A stretch of 64,000 nucleotides of DNA, taken from Mycolicibacterium sp. TUM20985. Its GTDB lineage: Bacteria > Actinomycetota > Actinomycetes > Mycobacteriales > Mycobacteriaceae. Position numbers and translations under genes: made by a program. Positions 7,641 through 16,039 of this stretch are shown here, piece after piece. The notes beneath the pieces are model-generated. The model was given only the letters and a program-made list of their open reading frames with translations, was not told the DNA's origin and searched no databases. Within the stretch, counting starts at the first letter, position 1, and every line of letters starts with the position of its first letter. The DNA is taken from assembly GCF_030295745.1 (NCBI RefSeq), contig NZ_AP027291.1, positions 5,704,001 to 5,768,000 of the forward strand, in the 5' to 3' direction.

Positions 7641-8213
7641 ATGACCACCACCGCTTCAGGCCTCCGCGTCGGGATCGCCGTCGCAGGTGCGGCGCTCGCC
7701 CTGCTGGCCGTGCCGACGCCGGCGCAGGCCGAACCGCCGTCCCTGTTCGCGTTGGTCGATGCCGCCGCCCAGCGTCTGGAGACCGCCGACGCCGTCGCCG
7801 CCTCGAAGTGGATCACTCACGCACCCATCGAGGATGCGGTGCGCGAGCAACAGGTGATTGACGCCGTGACCGCGGCCGCCGGCGACGTGGGCGTCGACCC
7901 CTCCTACGTGGCGCGTGCGTTCCGCGACCAGATCGATGCCACGGTCGCGGTCCAATACGACCGGTTCGGTGAGTGGAAGCTCGACCCCGGCGGGGCTCCC
8001 ACGGCAGCACCTGATCTATCGGACTCCCGAGCCACCATCGACGCGCTCAATCGCACGATGGTTTCCGAGATTGCCGCACAATGGGATTCGCTGCGTGCAC
8101 CCCAGTGCGACGTCGACCTCGAGACCGCCAGCAACGACGTCGCCGCCGCGCGTGATCTCGACGCCGAATACCGGCGGGCGCTGGCGTTCGCGACGCGGTC
8201 CTACTGCCAGTGA
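7641..8213 (+). CDS. Secreted chorismate mutase (AroQ gamma type)
   Basis: 190 residues with a Sec signal peptide (VGIAVAGAALALLAVPTPAQA-EP, cleavage near residue 30). The mature helical protein carries family landmarks: SLFALVDAAAQRLETADAVAASKW, then PIEDAVREQQVIDAV, YVARAFRDQIDATVAVQY, and two late Cys (APQCDVD and RSYCQ) matching the disulfide of the M. tuberculosis exported mutase Rv1885c. It converts chorismate to prephenate; the reason for exporting such an enzyme is unsettled. The start at 7641 was chosen because it begins the signal peptide; in-frame codons upstream are not protein-like. Confidence 0.88.
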   Translation: MTTTASGLRVGIAVAGAALALLAVPTPAQAEPPSLFALVDAAAQRLETADAVAASKWITHAPIEDAVREQQVIDAVTAAAGDVGVDPSYVARAFRDQIDATVAVQYDRFGEWKLDPGGAPTAAPDLSDSRATIDALNRTMVSEIAAQWDSLRAPQCDVDLETASNDVAAARDLDAEYRRALAFATRSYCQ

Positions 8214-8396
8214 ACGGCTGCATGCCGAATGGGTGAACACCCGCTGAACATCTGAAAGTAGTTCTGAGCGAAGACAATTCACGACCACGGCATTCGTCTC
8301 CGATCACCGTTGCACGCGGCCTGCGAACGATTAGGTGATTTCGCCGATCCCGCATTATCCTTGCCCGCGGTTCGTCGACGACACAGGAAACCCTTC

Positions 8397-8681
8397 ATGC
8401 CCATTCAGCCCACCCTGCGGCGCGCGCAGTCCCTTCGCAGCAACCGCAGGCAGCACCTCACCCACCGCGTGAGCTACCAGACGGTCGGTCAGAGCTTCGA
8501 CATCGAGATCAGCCGTGACATCGACGGCTGGACGGTCCGCATCCCGGAGATCGGTGGCGTCACCCACGCGCGGCGCCGCGCGGGCGTCGAGCTGGCGGCG
8601 CGCGAGTGCATCGCCGACCGGACCGGAATCCCGATCGGCTACGTGATGACCTTCGTCACCAAGGAGACCGTCGGCGCGTAG
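8397..8681 (+). CDS. Solitary HicB-like protein
   Basis: 94 residues starting at an ATG preceded by AGGAAA. After a basic N-terminus (RRAQSLRSNRRQ), residues 22-90 have the HicB antitoxin-like fold pattern: YQTVGQSFDIEISRDIDGWTV, RIPEIGGVTHARRR, AGVELAARECIADRTGIP. There is no HicA-type toxin (short, with a conserved His) next to it on either strand, so a toxin-antitoxin role is not supported. A stand-alone regulatory role is possible. A strong hairpin follows 14 bases after the stop. Confidence 0.7.
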   Translation: MPIQPTLRRAQSLRSNRRQHLTHRVSYQTVGQSFDIEISRDIDGWTVRIPEIGGVTHARRRAGVELAARECIADRTGIPIGYVMTFVTKETVGA

Positions 8682-8694
8682 CTCTGCCGCCTCT

Positions 8695-8747
8695 GCGATT
8701 TCGGCGCGTAGACGTTCGCTGACCGAACGTTTACGCGCCGAAATCGC
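8695..8747. terminator. 24-bp stem hairpin shared by convergent genes
   Basis: Arms at 8695-8718 and 8724-8747 are complementary over 24 positions with one G-T type mismatch and a 5-base loop (CTGAC). The hairpin follows the HicB-like gene. Its right arm contains the TAA stop (8731-8733) and last codons of the minus-strand oxidoreductase. It can act as a bidirectional terminator for the two convergent genes. Confidence 0.7.
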
Positions 8748-9231
8748 CTTGAAAGACGGGGATCGAGCGTCCGGGCCGCAACATCACCACGGGGATGTGC
8801 CGCGTCGTCGAGGTCTGGTAGCCGAGGTAGGGCGGAAACAGGTGGGTCATGAACGACCACACCTGGTGGCGCTCCTCGTACTCGGGCTCGCGCCAGGTGG
8901 CCTCGAACGCCTGCGTCGCGATCTGCACGCCGATCGTCTTGCTCTCGCGGATGTTGAGGTACCACTCCGGATGGGTGTCGGCACCGCCCTTGGACGCGAC
9001 GACCACGATCTCGCCGCCGAGGTTGCCGTAGATGAGCGGCGTGACGTACGTCTTGCCGGACTTGCGGCCCGCGCAGCTGATCAGGCAGTGCGTCGTCAGC
9101 GTGTGACCGCCGACGGAACCCAGGTCGAGGATGTGTCCCCGGGCGCCGCCCGAGCTCAGATACTCCTCGAGATGGTCGTGCACCCAGTCACCTCGCTCAG
9201 CGCGGATCGCGGCGGCGTCTGCATCGGCCAT
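8731..9231 (-). CDS. Deazaflavin (F420)-dependent nitroreductase/quinone reductase family protein
   Basis: 166 residues with the split beta-barrel Ddn/DUF385 pattern: LEEYLSSGGARGHILD, a core TTHCLISCAGRKSGKTYVTPLIYG, VVVASKGGADTHPEWYLNIR, and the late QVWSFMTHLFPPYLGYQ. The phrase GRKSGK-x-x-TPL with SKGG-x-x-HP-WY-N is characteristic of F420H2-dependent quinone reductases of mycobacteria. It would act at the membrane face or in the cytosol as a quinone or nitro reductase; the natural substrate is unknown. Its stop codon lies inside the hairpin at 8695-8747. Confidence 0.85.
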   Translation of the reverse strand: MADADAAAIRAERGDWVHDHLEEYLSSGGARGHILDLGSVGGHTLTTHCLISCAGRKSGKTYVTPLIYGNLGGEIVVVASKGGADTHPEWYLNIRESKTIGVQIATQAFEATWREPEYEERHQVWSFMTHLFPPYLGYQTSTTRHIPVVMLRPGRSIPVFQGDFGA

Positions 9232-9256
9232 GTGTCGTTCCCTCCGAATCGGTGAA

Positions 9257-9880
9257 TCACGCCGTGTCGGATGCGCGTGGCAGCGCCCGAATGGCGGTCC
9301 TGACGGCCAAGTAGATCAGGGCCGTGGTCACCACCCAGATCGGCCACCCCATTGCGATGCGCGCGGTGGCGAGCAGTCCGGGCTGATCGGTGTCGTAGAG
9401 GTAGTACTGCACCGCGAAACGGGCCCAGGACACCGACGCCATCATGATGGTGGCGAGGTCGAACGCCCGCCGCACCCGAGGCACCCCGCGCCACGCGCCG
9501 TCGCGGCCGGTGATCCACGCCCACCCGACACCGATGAGCGGGCGGCGGATCAGCACCGACGCGGTGAAGGCGATCCCCAGCACCAGGTACGTCCAGATGC
9601 CGGGCAGATAGAAGTCCTTGGCCCGGCCGGTGACGAACGCGAACCCCGCGCCGACGGCCACCCCGCAGAAGCCGAACAGTGCCGGTCGGACCGACTCGTG
9701 CCGCACCAGCTGCCACAGCAGGACGGCCGCCGCGACACCGAGGGCGGCGGCCAGCGACCACCCGAGGTCCGCGAAGGCGTTCACCGCGCCGAAGGCGGTC
9801 ACCGGAAGCGACGTGTAGATCAGCCCGCGAACCCCACCCGCGCGCGCCATCAACGCGTTGAGCGGAGTGCTTTCAACCAC
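9257..9880 (-). CDS. DUF3159 family membrane protein
   Basis: 207 residues with about five membrane segments: LIYTSLPVTAFGAVNAFADL, ALGVAAAVLLWQLV, PALFGFCGVAVGAGFAFV, YLVLGIAFTASVLI and IWVVTTALIYLAVRTAI. Conserved features that I associate with actinobacterial DUF3159 are the GGVRGLIYTSLP start, the TGRAKDFYLPGIW loop and WARFAVQYYLY. Function is unknown. It lies 25 bases upstream of the Ddn-like gene on the same strand and probably shares its transcript. It is divergent from the CobW gene, with 38 bases between. Confidence 0.8.
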   Translation of the reverse strand: MVESTPLNALMARAGGVRGLIYTSLPVTAFGAVNAFADLGWSLAAALGVAAAVLLWQLVRHESVRPALFGFCGVAVGAGFAFVTGRAKDFYLPGIWTYLVLGIAFTASVLIRRPLIGVGWAWITGRDGAWRGVPRVRRAFDLATIMMASVSWARFAVQYYLYDTDQPGLLATARIAMGWPIWVVTTALIYLAVRTAIRALPRASDTA

Positions 9881-9918
9881 CTGGCCGAGGGTACTGCGCC
9901 CCGCCCTACACTCCTCGG

Positions 9919-10935
9919 GTGCGAGCCATCCCCGTCATCGCTCTCACCGGTTACCTCGGCGCCGGCAAGACGAGCCTCCTGAACCACGTGCTCCGCGCAC
10001 CGGGCGCACGGATCGGCGTCGTCATCAACGACTTCGGCGACGTCAACGTCGACGCCGGGTTGGTCACCGGTCAGGTCGACGAGCCCGTGTCGATCGCGGG
10101 CGGCTGCGTCTGCTGCCTCGACGACGACGGCGGGCTGGACGACGCGCTGGAGAAGCTCACCGACCCGCGCCTCGCCCTGGACGCGATCATCGTCGAGGCC
10201 AGCGGTCTCGCCGACCCGGTCGCGGTATCCCGGCTGATCCGCTTCAGCGGGGTCGAGCGGGTGCGGCCCGGCGGCGTCGTCGACGTCATCGATGCGGTCA
10301 CCCACTTCGACGTCGTCGACCGCGGCGGCATGCCGCTCGCCCGCTACGGGGCGGCATCCCTGATCGTCGTCAACAAGCTCGATCAGCTTCCCACCGACCA
10401 GCGGGCCGCCGAGCTGGGTCGCATCGAAGCCAGGATCCGGGAACGCAATCCGCACGCGCACGTCGTCGGCGCCATCGGTGCCAGGATCGATCCGGCTCTG
10501 CTCTACGACGTCTCCGACTCCGACGACGGCTCTGGTCAACTGTCGATCCGCGAACTGCTCCTCGACGCACACACCGACGACCCCCACCACGTTCACGCCG
10601 CGTCGGTCACGGCGAGCAGTGACGGCTGCCTCGACCCGGGTGTGCTGCTCGACCTCCTCGAGGATCCGCCCGCGGGCGTGTACCGCGTCAAGGGGACCGT
10701 GTCCGTGCGCACCCGCGACCGGGTGCGCAGCTACGTCGTCAACGTCGTCGGGGCGTCGGTTCACGTCGCGACGGCGCGGGTGCCGACGCACAGCAACTGC
10801 CTCGTCGCGATCGGAACCCACTTCGACACCGACGACGTGCGCACCCGGGTGGAGTTGGCGTTGCGTCCCGTCGACGGGCCGGCGAACGCCGCGGCGATGC
10901 GGCGACTGCAACGGTATCGTCGCCTTAGCTTCTGA
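9919..10935 (+). CDS. CobW/ZNG1-family GTP-binding metallochaperone
   Basis: 338 residues from a GTG start. The P-loop is GYLGAGKTS (about residues 11-19), followed by NDFGDVNVD (switch region) and the family's metal-binding GGCVCCL motif (about 61-67). EASGLADPVAV and NKLDQLP (the NKxD guanine motif) complete the G domain. A C-terminal CobW_C-like domain contains GVYRVKGTV and ends near residue 330. Such GTPases deliver zinc or other divalent metals to client enzymes in the cytosol. No Zur box was identified by eye in the short divergent region, so the metal is undetermined. Confidence 0.88.
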   Translation: MRAIPVIALTGYLGAGKTSLLNHVLRAPGARIGVVINDFGDVNVDAGLVTGQVDEPVSIAGGCVCCLDDDGGLDDALEKLTDPRLALDAIIVEASGLADPVAVSRLIRFSGVERVRPGGVVDVIDAVTHFDVVDRGGMPLARYGAASLIVVNKLDQLPTDQRAAELGRIEARIRERNPHAHVVGAIGARIDPALLYDVSDSDDGSGQLSIRELLLDAHTDDPHHVHAASVTASSDGCLDPGVLLDLLEDPPAGVYRVKGTVSVRTRDRVRSYVVNVVGASVHVATARVPTHSNCLVAIGTHFDTDDVRTRVELALRPVDGPANAAAMRRLQRYRRLSF

Positions 10936-10938
10936 CCC

Positions 10939-11820
10939 TTACCGTCGCCAGAACCGTTGACTCCGAACCGTTTCCGGTGAGGCGCGGCGTTGCAATCGGC
11001 AGATCACCCCGAAGTGGTCCGACGGGAACACCCGCGGCAGCTCACTGGAGATCGGCTCGGTGCCCAGCAGGTCGATGTCCGTCGCCGACCAATCGTCACC
11101 CTTGAGGAGCACCCTGTCGAAGCGCACGTGGCGCTGCTTGTTCTTGCTGTCGAGCCGCATCAGGTTGATCGTCGTGTCCTCGGTGAAGCCGGCGTCGCCC
11201 GGCCGCAGGGCGGGCCAGAGATCGAGGTAGGGCTCCGGGATGCGGCCGTTTTCGCCATCGCGCATGTTGAAATCGCCGAGTACGACTGCGTTCTCGGCTC
11301 GACGGAGGGTGCGAAGGACACGGCCCAGTTGTCGGGCCCGCAACAGCACGGCGGCCTTGCCGCTCTCGAGGTGCACTGCGACCACGGTCAGCGTGGTACC
11401 CCCAGCGTCGAGTTCGGCGGTCATGAACCCCCGCGCCAGGTTCGTCGGCAGCGGGGTGTAGCCGACCCGCTCGATCGGCAGCCGGGACAGCATCAGCATG
11501 CCGTAGTTTCCCAGGGCGCCACCGGTGACCTCCGCGAAGCGGTAACGCACCCGCACCCACGGCTGGGCGAGGAAGATCTCCAATGCCGCGGGGGTGACTT
11601 CCTGAAACACCATGACGTCGGGCATGTTTCGCGACAACACGTCGGCGATCGCGCGGTAGCGTTCGTCGGCGTGGTAGTCGCTGAACCAGATGTTGAAGGT
11701 CGCCACCGTCAGCTCGCCGCGGGTCGTCGCACCGACGGCGGCGGCGTCCCTGATCCACCGGTTGGACGCCACGTCGAAGGTGCCGACGGGGACGCCGCGA
11801 CCACGTGTCCGCAACGCCAC
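10939..11820 (-). CDS. Endonuclease/exonuclease/phosphatase family protein
   Basis: 293 residues from a GTG start. The fold is marked by TVATFNIWFSDYHADERYRAI (metal-site Asn), PDVMVFQEVTPAALEIF (catalytic Glu), VVAVHLESGK (His), VVLGDFNMRDGE (GDFN) and PSDHFGVICRL (terminal SDH). This is the complete EEP set for Mg-dependent phosphodiester or phosphomonoester hydrolysis. No signal peptide or membrane anchor is seen, so a cytosolic role is likely; the substrate (DNA, phosphoinositide-like lipid or other) cannot be told. It starts one base after the stop of the metallophosphoesterase gene, so the two are coupled. Confidence 0.85.
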   Translation of the reverse strand: MALRTRGRGVPVGTFDVASNRWIRDAAAVGATTRGELTVATFNIWFSDYHADERYRAIADVLSRNMPDVMVFQEVTPAALEIFLAQPWVRVRYRFAEVTGGALGNYGMLMLSRLPIERVGYTPLPTNLARGFMTAELDAGGTTLTVVAVHLESGKAAVLLRARQLGRVLRTLRRAENAVVLGDFNMRDGENGRIPEPYLDLWPALRPGDAGFTEDTTINLMRLDSKNKQRHVRFDRVLLKGDDWSATDIDLLGTEPISSELPRVFPSDHFGVICRLQRRASPETVRSQRFWRR

Positions 11821-11821
11821 G

Positions 11822-13009
11822 TCAGGCTCGGCGCAGCGTCAGCACCGTGATCTCGCTCGGCGCGAACACCCGGAACGGCGGGCCCCAGAACCCGGTCCCC
11901 CGGCTGGTGTAGAGCTGCGTCCGGTCACCGTGGCGGCTCAACCCGTGGACCACCGGTTGATCGAGCCTGACCAGAAAGTTGAAGGGCCAGATCTGGCCGC
12001 CGTGGGTGTGCCCCGAAATCTGGAGGTCGACCCCGGCCGCAACGGCGTCGGGTACCTGCTTCGGTTGGTGCGCGAGCAGGAGCACCGGCAGCGTCGGGTC
12101 GGCGCCGGCCAGGGCGGCCTCCAGGTTGGCCCCGTGCCCCTCGGTGCCCGATCCCCGAGCGGTGGCGTCGTCCACGCCGGCGAGGACGAGCTCGTCACCG
12201 CCGCGTTCGACCACGATGTGCCTGTTGTGCAACGCATCCCAACCGATGTCGGTCATGTAGTCGAGCCAACCCTGCGCTTCGCTGAAGTATTCGTGGTTGC
12301 CGGTGACGTAGACGCGGGCCAATCTGCCGCGCACCCCCGCGAGCGGGCGGGTCTGCGGTTCCCGCACGTCCACCGTGCCGTCGGCGAGGTCACCGACGTG
12401 ACAGACGACGTCGGCGTCGATCTCGTTGATCCGGTCGGCGACCAGCGTCGACCACCGGGTGCGGTCGAGCGGCCCGTAGTGCGTGTCGGTGACCATCGCG
12501 ACCCGCAGGCCGTCCAGTCCGGGGCCTAGTCGGGGAAGGACGATGTCGACGTGCTTGGTCCGCGGCAGTCGGATCGCCTCGGCGTATCCCCAGACGAGCA
12601 GTCCCACTACCACCGCGACGACCGCGACCGCCACCACGCGTGATCTGATCGGGTCATCGACGCCGAGCATCGCCAGCGCCAGCCTCAACAGCTGTGCCAA
12701 CACCGACCATACGAAGAGCACCCACACCGCTCCGAGCAGGGCGTCGCCGGTGACGGCCGCCCAGTCCAGGTGGCGCCGGCCATGCCCGAGCATCGTCATG
12801 ACCGGGAGCGCGACGAAGGCCGCCACGAACCCGACGGTCCCGACGACGACCACGGCGGCCGGCCACTGCGCACCCGCTGCCAGCAGCGTCCACCACGGCA
12901 CCCCCAGCAGGAGCAGTTGGAGGGCGAAGACGGGGATTAGCCGGAGCCAGCTTCGCCCCGGCCGTGAGGGCGGGGCCGGTCGTACCTGAACAGACTGGGG
13001 GTCTGACAT
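11822..13009 (-). CDS. Membrane-anchored calcineurin-like metallophosphoesterase
   Basis: 395 residues. Four or more membrane helices occupy residues about 20-165 ([44 protein letters not shown] and others). A YkuE-like phosphodiesterase domain follows: [10 protein letters not shown] (D-x-H), [11 protein letters not shown] (GDxxD), VTGNHEYFS (GNHE), LLLAHQP and [14 protein letters not shown] (GHxH). All metal ligands are present. The catalytic side probably faces the cytosol or the cell wall after the last helix. It is the first gene of a two-gene unit with an EEP-family hydrolase, which suggests that both act on phosphoesters of the same pathway. Confidence 0.87.
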   Translation of the reverse strand: MSDPQSVQVRPAPPSRPGRSWLRLIPVFALQLLLLGVPWWTLLAAGAQWPAAVVVVGTVGFVAAFVALPVMTMLGHGRRHLDWAAVTGDALLGAVWVLFVWSVLAQLLRLALAMLGVDDPIRSRVVAVAVVAVVVGLLVWGYAEAIRLPRTKHVDIVLPRLGPGLDGLRVAMVTDTHYGPLDRTRWSTLVADRINEIDADVVCHVGDLADGTVDVREPQTRPLAGVRGRLARVYVTGNHEYFSEAQGWLDYMTDIGWDALHNRHIVVERGGDELVLAGVDDATARGSGTEGHGANLEAALAGADPTLPVLLLAHQPKQVPDAVAAGVDLQISGHTHGGQIWPFNFLVRLDQPVVHGLSRHGDRTQLYTSRGTGFWGPPFRVFAPSEITVLTLRRA

Positions 13010-13097
13010 GACGAGGCACCTCGATCCAGGTCGTGGGGTTACCGCCGAGGCTACCTGCGTTCCTGGATCCGTACGCCTCGGCCTCGGCGCGGTCCCC

Positions 13098-13202
13098 GGC
13101 GAATCCAGGGACAGGTGCTCGGGCGCGCCGAGCGAACGACCGTCTAGCTCGCGGCGAGGGCTGATCCTCTCGCGCTCGCGTTGCTCCGCATCGACTCCCG
13201 CC
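13098..13202. repeat. Direct repeat copy A (truncated NTF2-like 3' end)
   Basis: 105 bases that align without gaps to 15623-15727, with about 90 identical positions by eye. Copy B is the 3' coding end of the NTF2-like gene. Copy A lies just beyond the stop codon of the PGRS gene, has no stop at the equivalent place and encodes nothing intact. The PGRS gene therefore sits between two copies of the same sequence. Confidence 0.8.
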
Positions 13203-13225
13203 GTGTCGCGTGCGCGAGCTCTGGG

Positions 13226-15460
13226 TCAGCTACCGGGGTTGCCGTCGGCACCGGCCTGGCCGGGGTTGCCGTTGGCCCCGGGGGCGCCGGGGGTGCCCGC
13301 GGTACCGGCTTGTCCGCTGGATCCCCGACTGCCGGCTTGTCCAGGGGCACCGGGTGCGCCCGGTGCCCCAGAAGCCCCGGGGCCGCCATCAGTTCCCGCG
13401 GTGCCGGTCTGGCCCGCGGTCCCGTTGCCACCCGCCACTCCCGTGGTGCCGGTGCGCCCGAACACTCCAGCCGGTCCACCGGTGCCTGCCGCCCCACCGC
13501 CGCCGGCGGCGCCGCCAGACCCGCCTGCCCCACCGACGCCGGCGGCGCCTCCAGACCCGCCTGCCCCACGGTTGCCTGCTGCTCCCGCGGCCCCGCCGGC
13601 GCCGCCGTTACCACCGGTCCCTGCGAGGCCACCCGTTCCGCGCTCACCAGCGAGCCCGGCCGTACCTCCATCGCCGCCTTGCCCGCCCGAACCGTCCTTA
13701 CCGGGTCTCGCGGTTCCCCCATTCACAGGAACTGAGGCGCTACCGCCGGGGCCGCCGTTCCCGCCGGAACCTCCGGTGGCTCCGTCACCCCCGCTACTGC
13801 CATTACCGCCGAGACCGCCGTCACCCCCGCTACCGCCGGCGCCACCAGCGGCCCCGTTACCGCCGTTACCTGCGTTGCCACCTGCGGCACCGTTACCGCC
13901 GCTACCGGCATTGCCGCCAGTGCCGCCGGCCCCGCCGTCGGCGCCCAGCCCGCCGCTTCCGCCGTTGCCGCCGGTGCCGAACAGTCCGCCGCGACCACCG
14001 GCGCCGCCGGCTCCCCCGGCGATGCCCGGGGTGCCCGGGCGTCCCGCGGTGCCGTTCACGCCGGGCTGTCCGTCCCCGCCGGGGGTTCCGTTCCCGCCGG
14101 ACCGACCGTCCCCGCCGGGGGTGCCATCCGAACCGGGCAGACCGTCCCCGCCCGCGGTGCCGGCTGTGCCGTTCTTCCCTGCCGCACCCTGGCCGCCATC
14201 GCCGCCATTTCCGCCGGCACCACCGACCGCCAGCCCTCTGATCGGGGCTTCGAGTTGGTCGGCAGCGTAGGCGGTGCCGCCGGCCCCTCCGGCCCCGCCA
14301 CTGGCACCGGTACCGCCTCGACCACCCGCACCACCGGCACCACCGAGCGCGATGGCGTCCGGTCCCATGAAGGTCCTGAGCCTCGCGTTTCCGCCGTCCC
14401 CCCCGGCACCGCCGTTGGCGCCAGGGTCGCCGGCACCACCAGTGCCGCCCGCACCGCCGATCAATGCACCCGATCCGATCAAGAGAAGGTTCGATGATGT
14501 GCCGTTGCCGCCCCTCCCGCCCGGGTTGCCAGCGCCGCCCCCGGTTCCGGCATCACCCGCAAAGATCTCCCCCGTCTGCGTGGTGTCAGTCCCGCTGATG
14601 CCGTCGAGACCGGGGGCGCCGGTGGGGGTCGGGTTCACGCCGGCCGCACCGTCGACGCCGTCCCGGCCCGGCGTGCCATCCGCCCCGTCGCCACCGGTGA
14701 GCCCCGCAGTGCCGTCCGCACCAGCACCGCCGTCGAGTCCTGCAGCCCCGTCCGCACCGTCACCGCCGTCCGCGCCGTCACCGCCGCGGGTACCGCCAAT
14801 TCCCGCCCCGCCATCACCGCCATCACCGCCGATCCCGAACAGCGACAACAACCCCACGTCACCACCACCACCACCAGCCGCGCCGATACCGCCACGCCCA
14901 CCACTGCCACCGTCACCGTGAAACAACCCACCAGCCCCACCGCGACCACCCGCCACCCCAACGAGCAACCCATCACCGCCAGTGCCGCCGTTGCCGATCA
15001 ATCCCGCACTACCGCCGGCCCCGCCGTTCGCGCCGGCACCGCCATTACCCCAAAGCAGCCCACCATTACCACCGATGCAAGCCGCACCCGTGCAGGTACC
15101 CAGAGCGTCGAGACCATCACCGATCAGCCACCCGCCCGACCCGATGATCGGCCGCACCCACACGGGCTGCGACACCACCGCCGCGGCCAACGCATGCGGC
15201 GTAGGGGCCGCGCGCGTACCGATCAGGCCGGTGCACCACAAATCGTCACAGGTGCCGGTGGCCACCGGCGATAGAGGCGGCGCAGGACGTGCCGAGTCGA
15301 CCGACATCAACACGACGGCCGGGCCGGGCACGGGCGCACCAACGGTGACCCCCAACCACAGCCCCGCACCCACCACCGCCGCTCCCGCAACACCGGTCCC
15401 AAGGACCTGAACAGCCACCAAGGCCCGGCCCGGTGCGCTCACGAAGCAATGTCCGACCAT
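13226..15460 (-). CDS. PGRS-type glycine-rich protein without PE domain, collagen-like tail
   Basis: 744 residues from an ATG with GGGAGG 9 bases upstream. The N-terminus has a hydrophobic signal or anchor ([23 protein letters not shown] written in two parts around residues 13-35). A short unique region follows with [11 protein letters not shown] and [10 protein letters not shown] (four Cys). From [11 protein letters not shown] onward it is Gly-Gly-X repeats typical of PGRS domains, broken by blocks of Gly-X-Y triplets. The last 80 residues ([13 protein letters not shown] and so on) are collagen-like. No PE or PPE domain is present, as in PGRS proteins of environmental mycobacteria. A cell-envelope or surface role is inferred. 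Confidence 0.85.
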   Translation of the reverse strand: MVGHCFVSAPGRALVAVQVLGTGVAGAAVVGAGLWLGVTVGAPVPGPAVVLMSVDSARPAPPLSPVATGTCDDLWCTGLIGTRAAPTPHALAAAVVSQPVWVRPIIGSGGWLIGDGLDALGTCTGAACIGGNGGLLWGNGGAGANGGAGGSAGLIGNGGTGGDGLLVGVAGGRGGAGGLFHGDGGSGGRGGIGAAGGGGGDVGLLSLFGIGGDGGDGGAGIGGTRGGDGADGGDGADGAAGLDGGAGADGTAGLTGGDGADGTPGRDGVDGAAGVNPTPTGAPGLDGISGTDTTQTGEIFAGDAGTGGGAGNPGGRGGNGTSSNLLLIGSGALIGGAGGTGGAGDPGANGGAGGDGGNARLRTFMGPDAIALGGAGGAGGRGGTGASGGAGGAGGTAYAADQLEAPIRGLAVGGAGGNGGDGGQGAAGKNGTAGTAGGDGLPGSDGTPGGDGRSGGNGTPGGDGQPGVNGTAGRPGTPGIAGGAGGAGGRGGLFGTGGNGGSGGLGADGGAGGTGGNAGSGGNGAAGGNAGNGGNGAAGGAGGSGGDGGLGGNGSSGGDGATGGSGGNGGPGGSASVPVNGGTARPGKDGSGGQGGDGGTAGLAGERGTGGLAGTGGNGGAGGAAGAAGNRGAGGSGGAAGVGGAGGSGGAAGGGGAAGTGGPAGVFGRTGTTGVAGGNGTAGQTGTAGTDGGPGASGAPGAPGAPGQAGSRGSSGQAGTAGTPGAPGANGNPGQAGADGNPGS

Positions 15461-15612
15461 CAGCGAATACCTCCCACGGGCACACGCCGACCGGCCGGCC
15501 ACGCGCTGGTGTCCTCGGGTAAAAACCTAGTCGCTCACAACCCCCGATTCGGCGCTTTCCCCCAAGGAATTAACGCGTTCGTCAGTTCCTTGTCAGGTGG
15601 GCCGACCGCTCC
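15461..15612. promoter_or_regulatory. Likely promoter region of the PGRS gene
   Basis: 152 bases between the stop of the NTF2-like gene and the PGRS start, both on the minus strand. It is less GC-rich than its surroundings and contains the PGRS Shine-Dalgarno. No clear sigma-factor hexamer pair could be fixed by eye. Confidence 0.3.
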
Positions 15613-16017
15613 TCAGTCCTGCGGCGAATCCAGGGACAGATGCTCGTGCACACCGAGCCACCGACCGTCCGGCTCACGGCGAAGGACGATCGTCTCGCGC
15701 TCGCGTTGCTCCTCGTCGACTCCCGCCAGCCGGGTGCGGACGGTGTGGGTGAACACCGCGACGTCGTCGGTGATCAGATCGAGCCGCGGGTTCAGCGACC
15801 GGCAGGAGAGGACCCGGAACCCGTCGCGCTCCCAGCCCGCCCACAGCGCCTCGTAGGCCGCCCGCGACGGGAGTAATGCCGGCTCGGCGTGGAACAGGAA
15901 CGTCGCCTCGGGAGCGAAGCCGGCGAAGTAACGCTCCGTGTCGTGTGCGCCGAACGCCGCGATGACGTCCACCGCCGCCTGCATCGCCGTTGCGGTGCGC
16001 TCATCGGAATTCGGCAT
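15613..16017 (-). CDS. NTF2-like (SnoaL/YybH-type) protein
   Basis: 134 residues. AMQAAVDVIAAFGAHDTERYFAGF, then EATFLFHAEPALLPSRAAYEALWAGW and a beta-sheet end (DDVAVFTHTVRTRL, RETIVLRREPDGRWLGVHEHLS) form the cone-shaped NTF2 fold seen in YybH/SnoaL proteins. No catalytic residue set is recognisable, so it may be a small hydrolase/isomerase or a binding protein. It is the last gene of the minus-strand amine-catabolism operon, 22 bases after the decarboxylase stop. Its last 35 codons are duplicated beyond the PGRS gene at 13098-13202. Confidence 0.75.
   Translation of the reverse strand: MPNSDERTATAMQAAVDVIAAFGAHDTERYFAGFAPEATFLFHAEPALLPSRAAYEALWAGWERDGFRVLSCRSLNPRLDLITDDVAVFTHTVRTRLAGVDEEQRERETIVLRREPDGRWLGVHEHLSLDSPQD
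15623..15727. repeat. Direct repeat copy B (within NTF2-like gene)
   Basis: This is the intact copy of the 105-base repeat, coding for the C-terminal part of the NTF2-like protein on the minus strand. The matching copy A is at 13098-13202, offset by 2525 bases in the same orientation. Confidence 0.8.
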
Positions 16018-16039
16018 GCCAGCAGCCTAGGCGTCGGCG

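Noticed and set aside
8397-8681. HicAB toxin-antitoxin system
   Set aside because: Only the HicB-like protein is present; no HicA-like gene is adjacent on either strand.
13008-14921. Proline-rich plus-strand frames that look like repetitive surface proteins
   Set aside because: They are complements of the Gly-rich PGRS codons (GGC/GCC/ACC) read from the other strand.
13226-15200. CRISPR-like regular repeats
   Set aside because: The periodicity is 3 and 9 bases and belongs to the Gly-rich coding repeats; there are no spacers.
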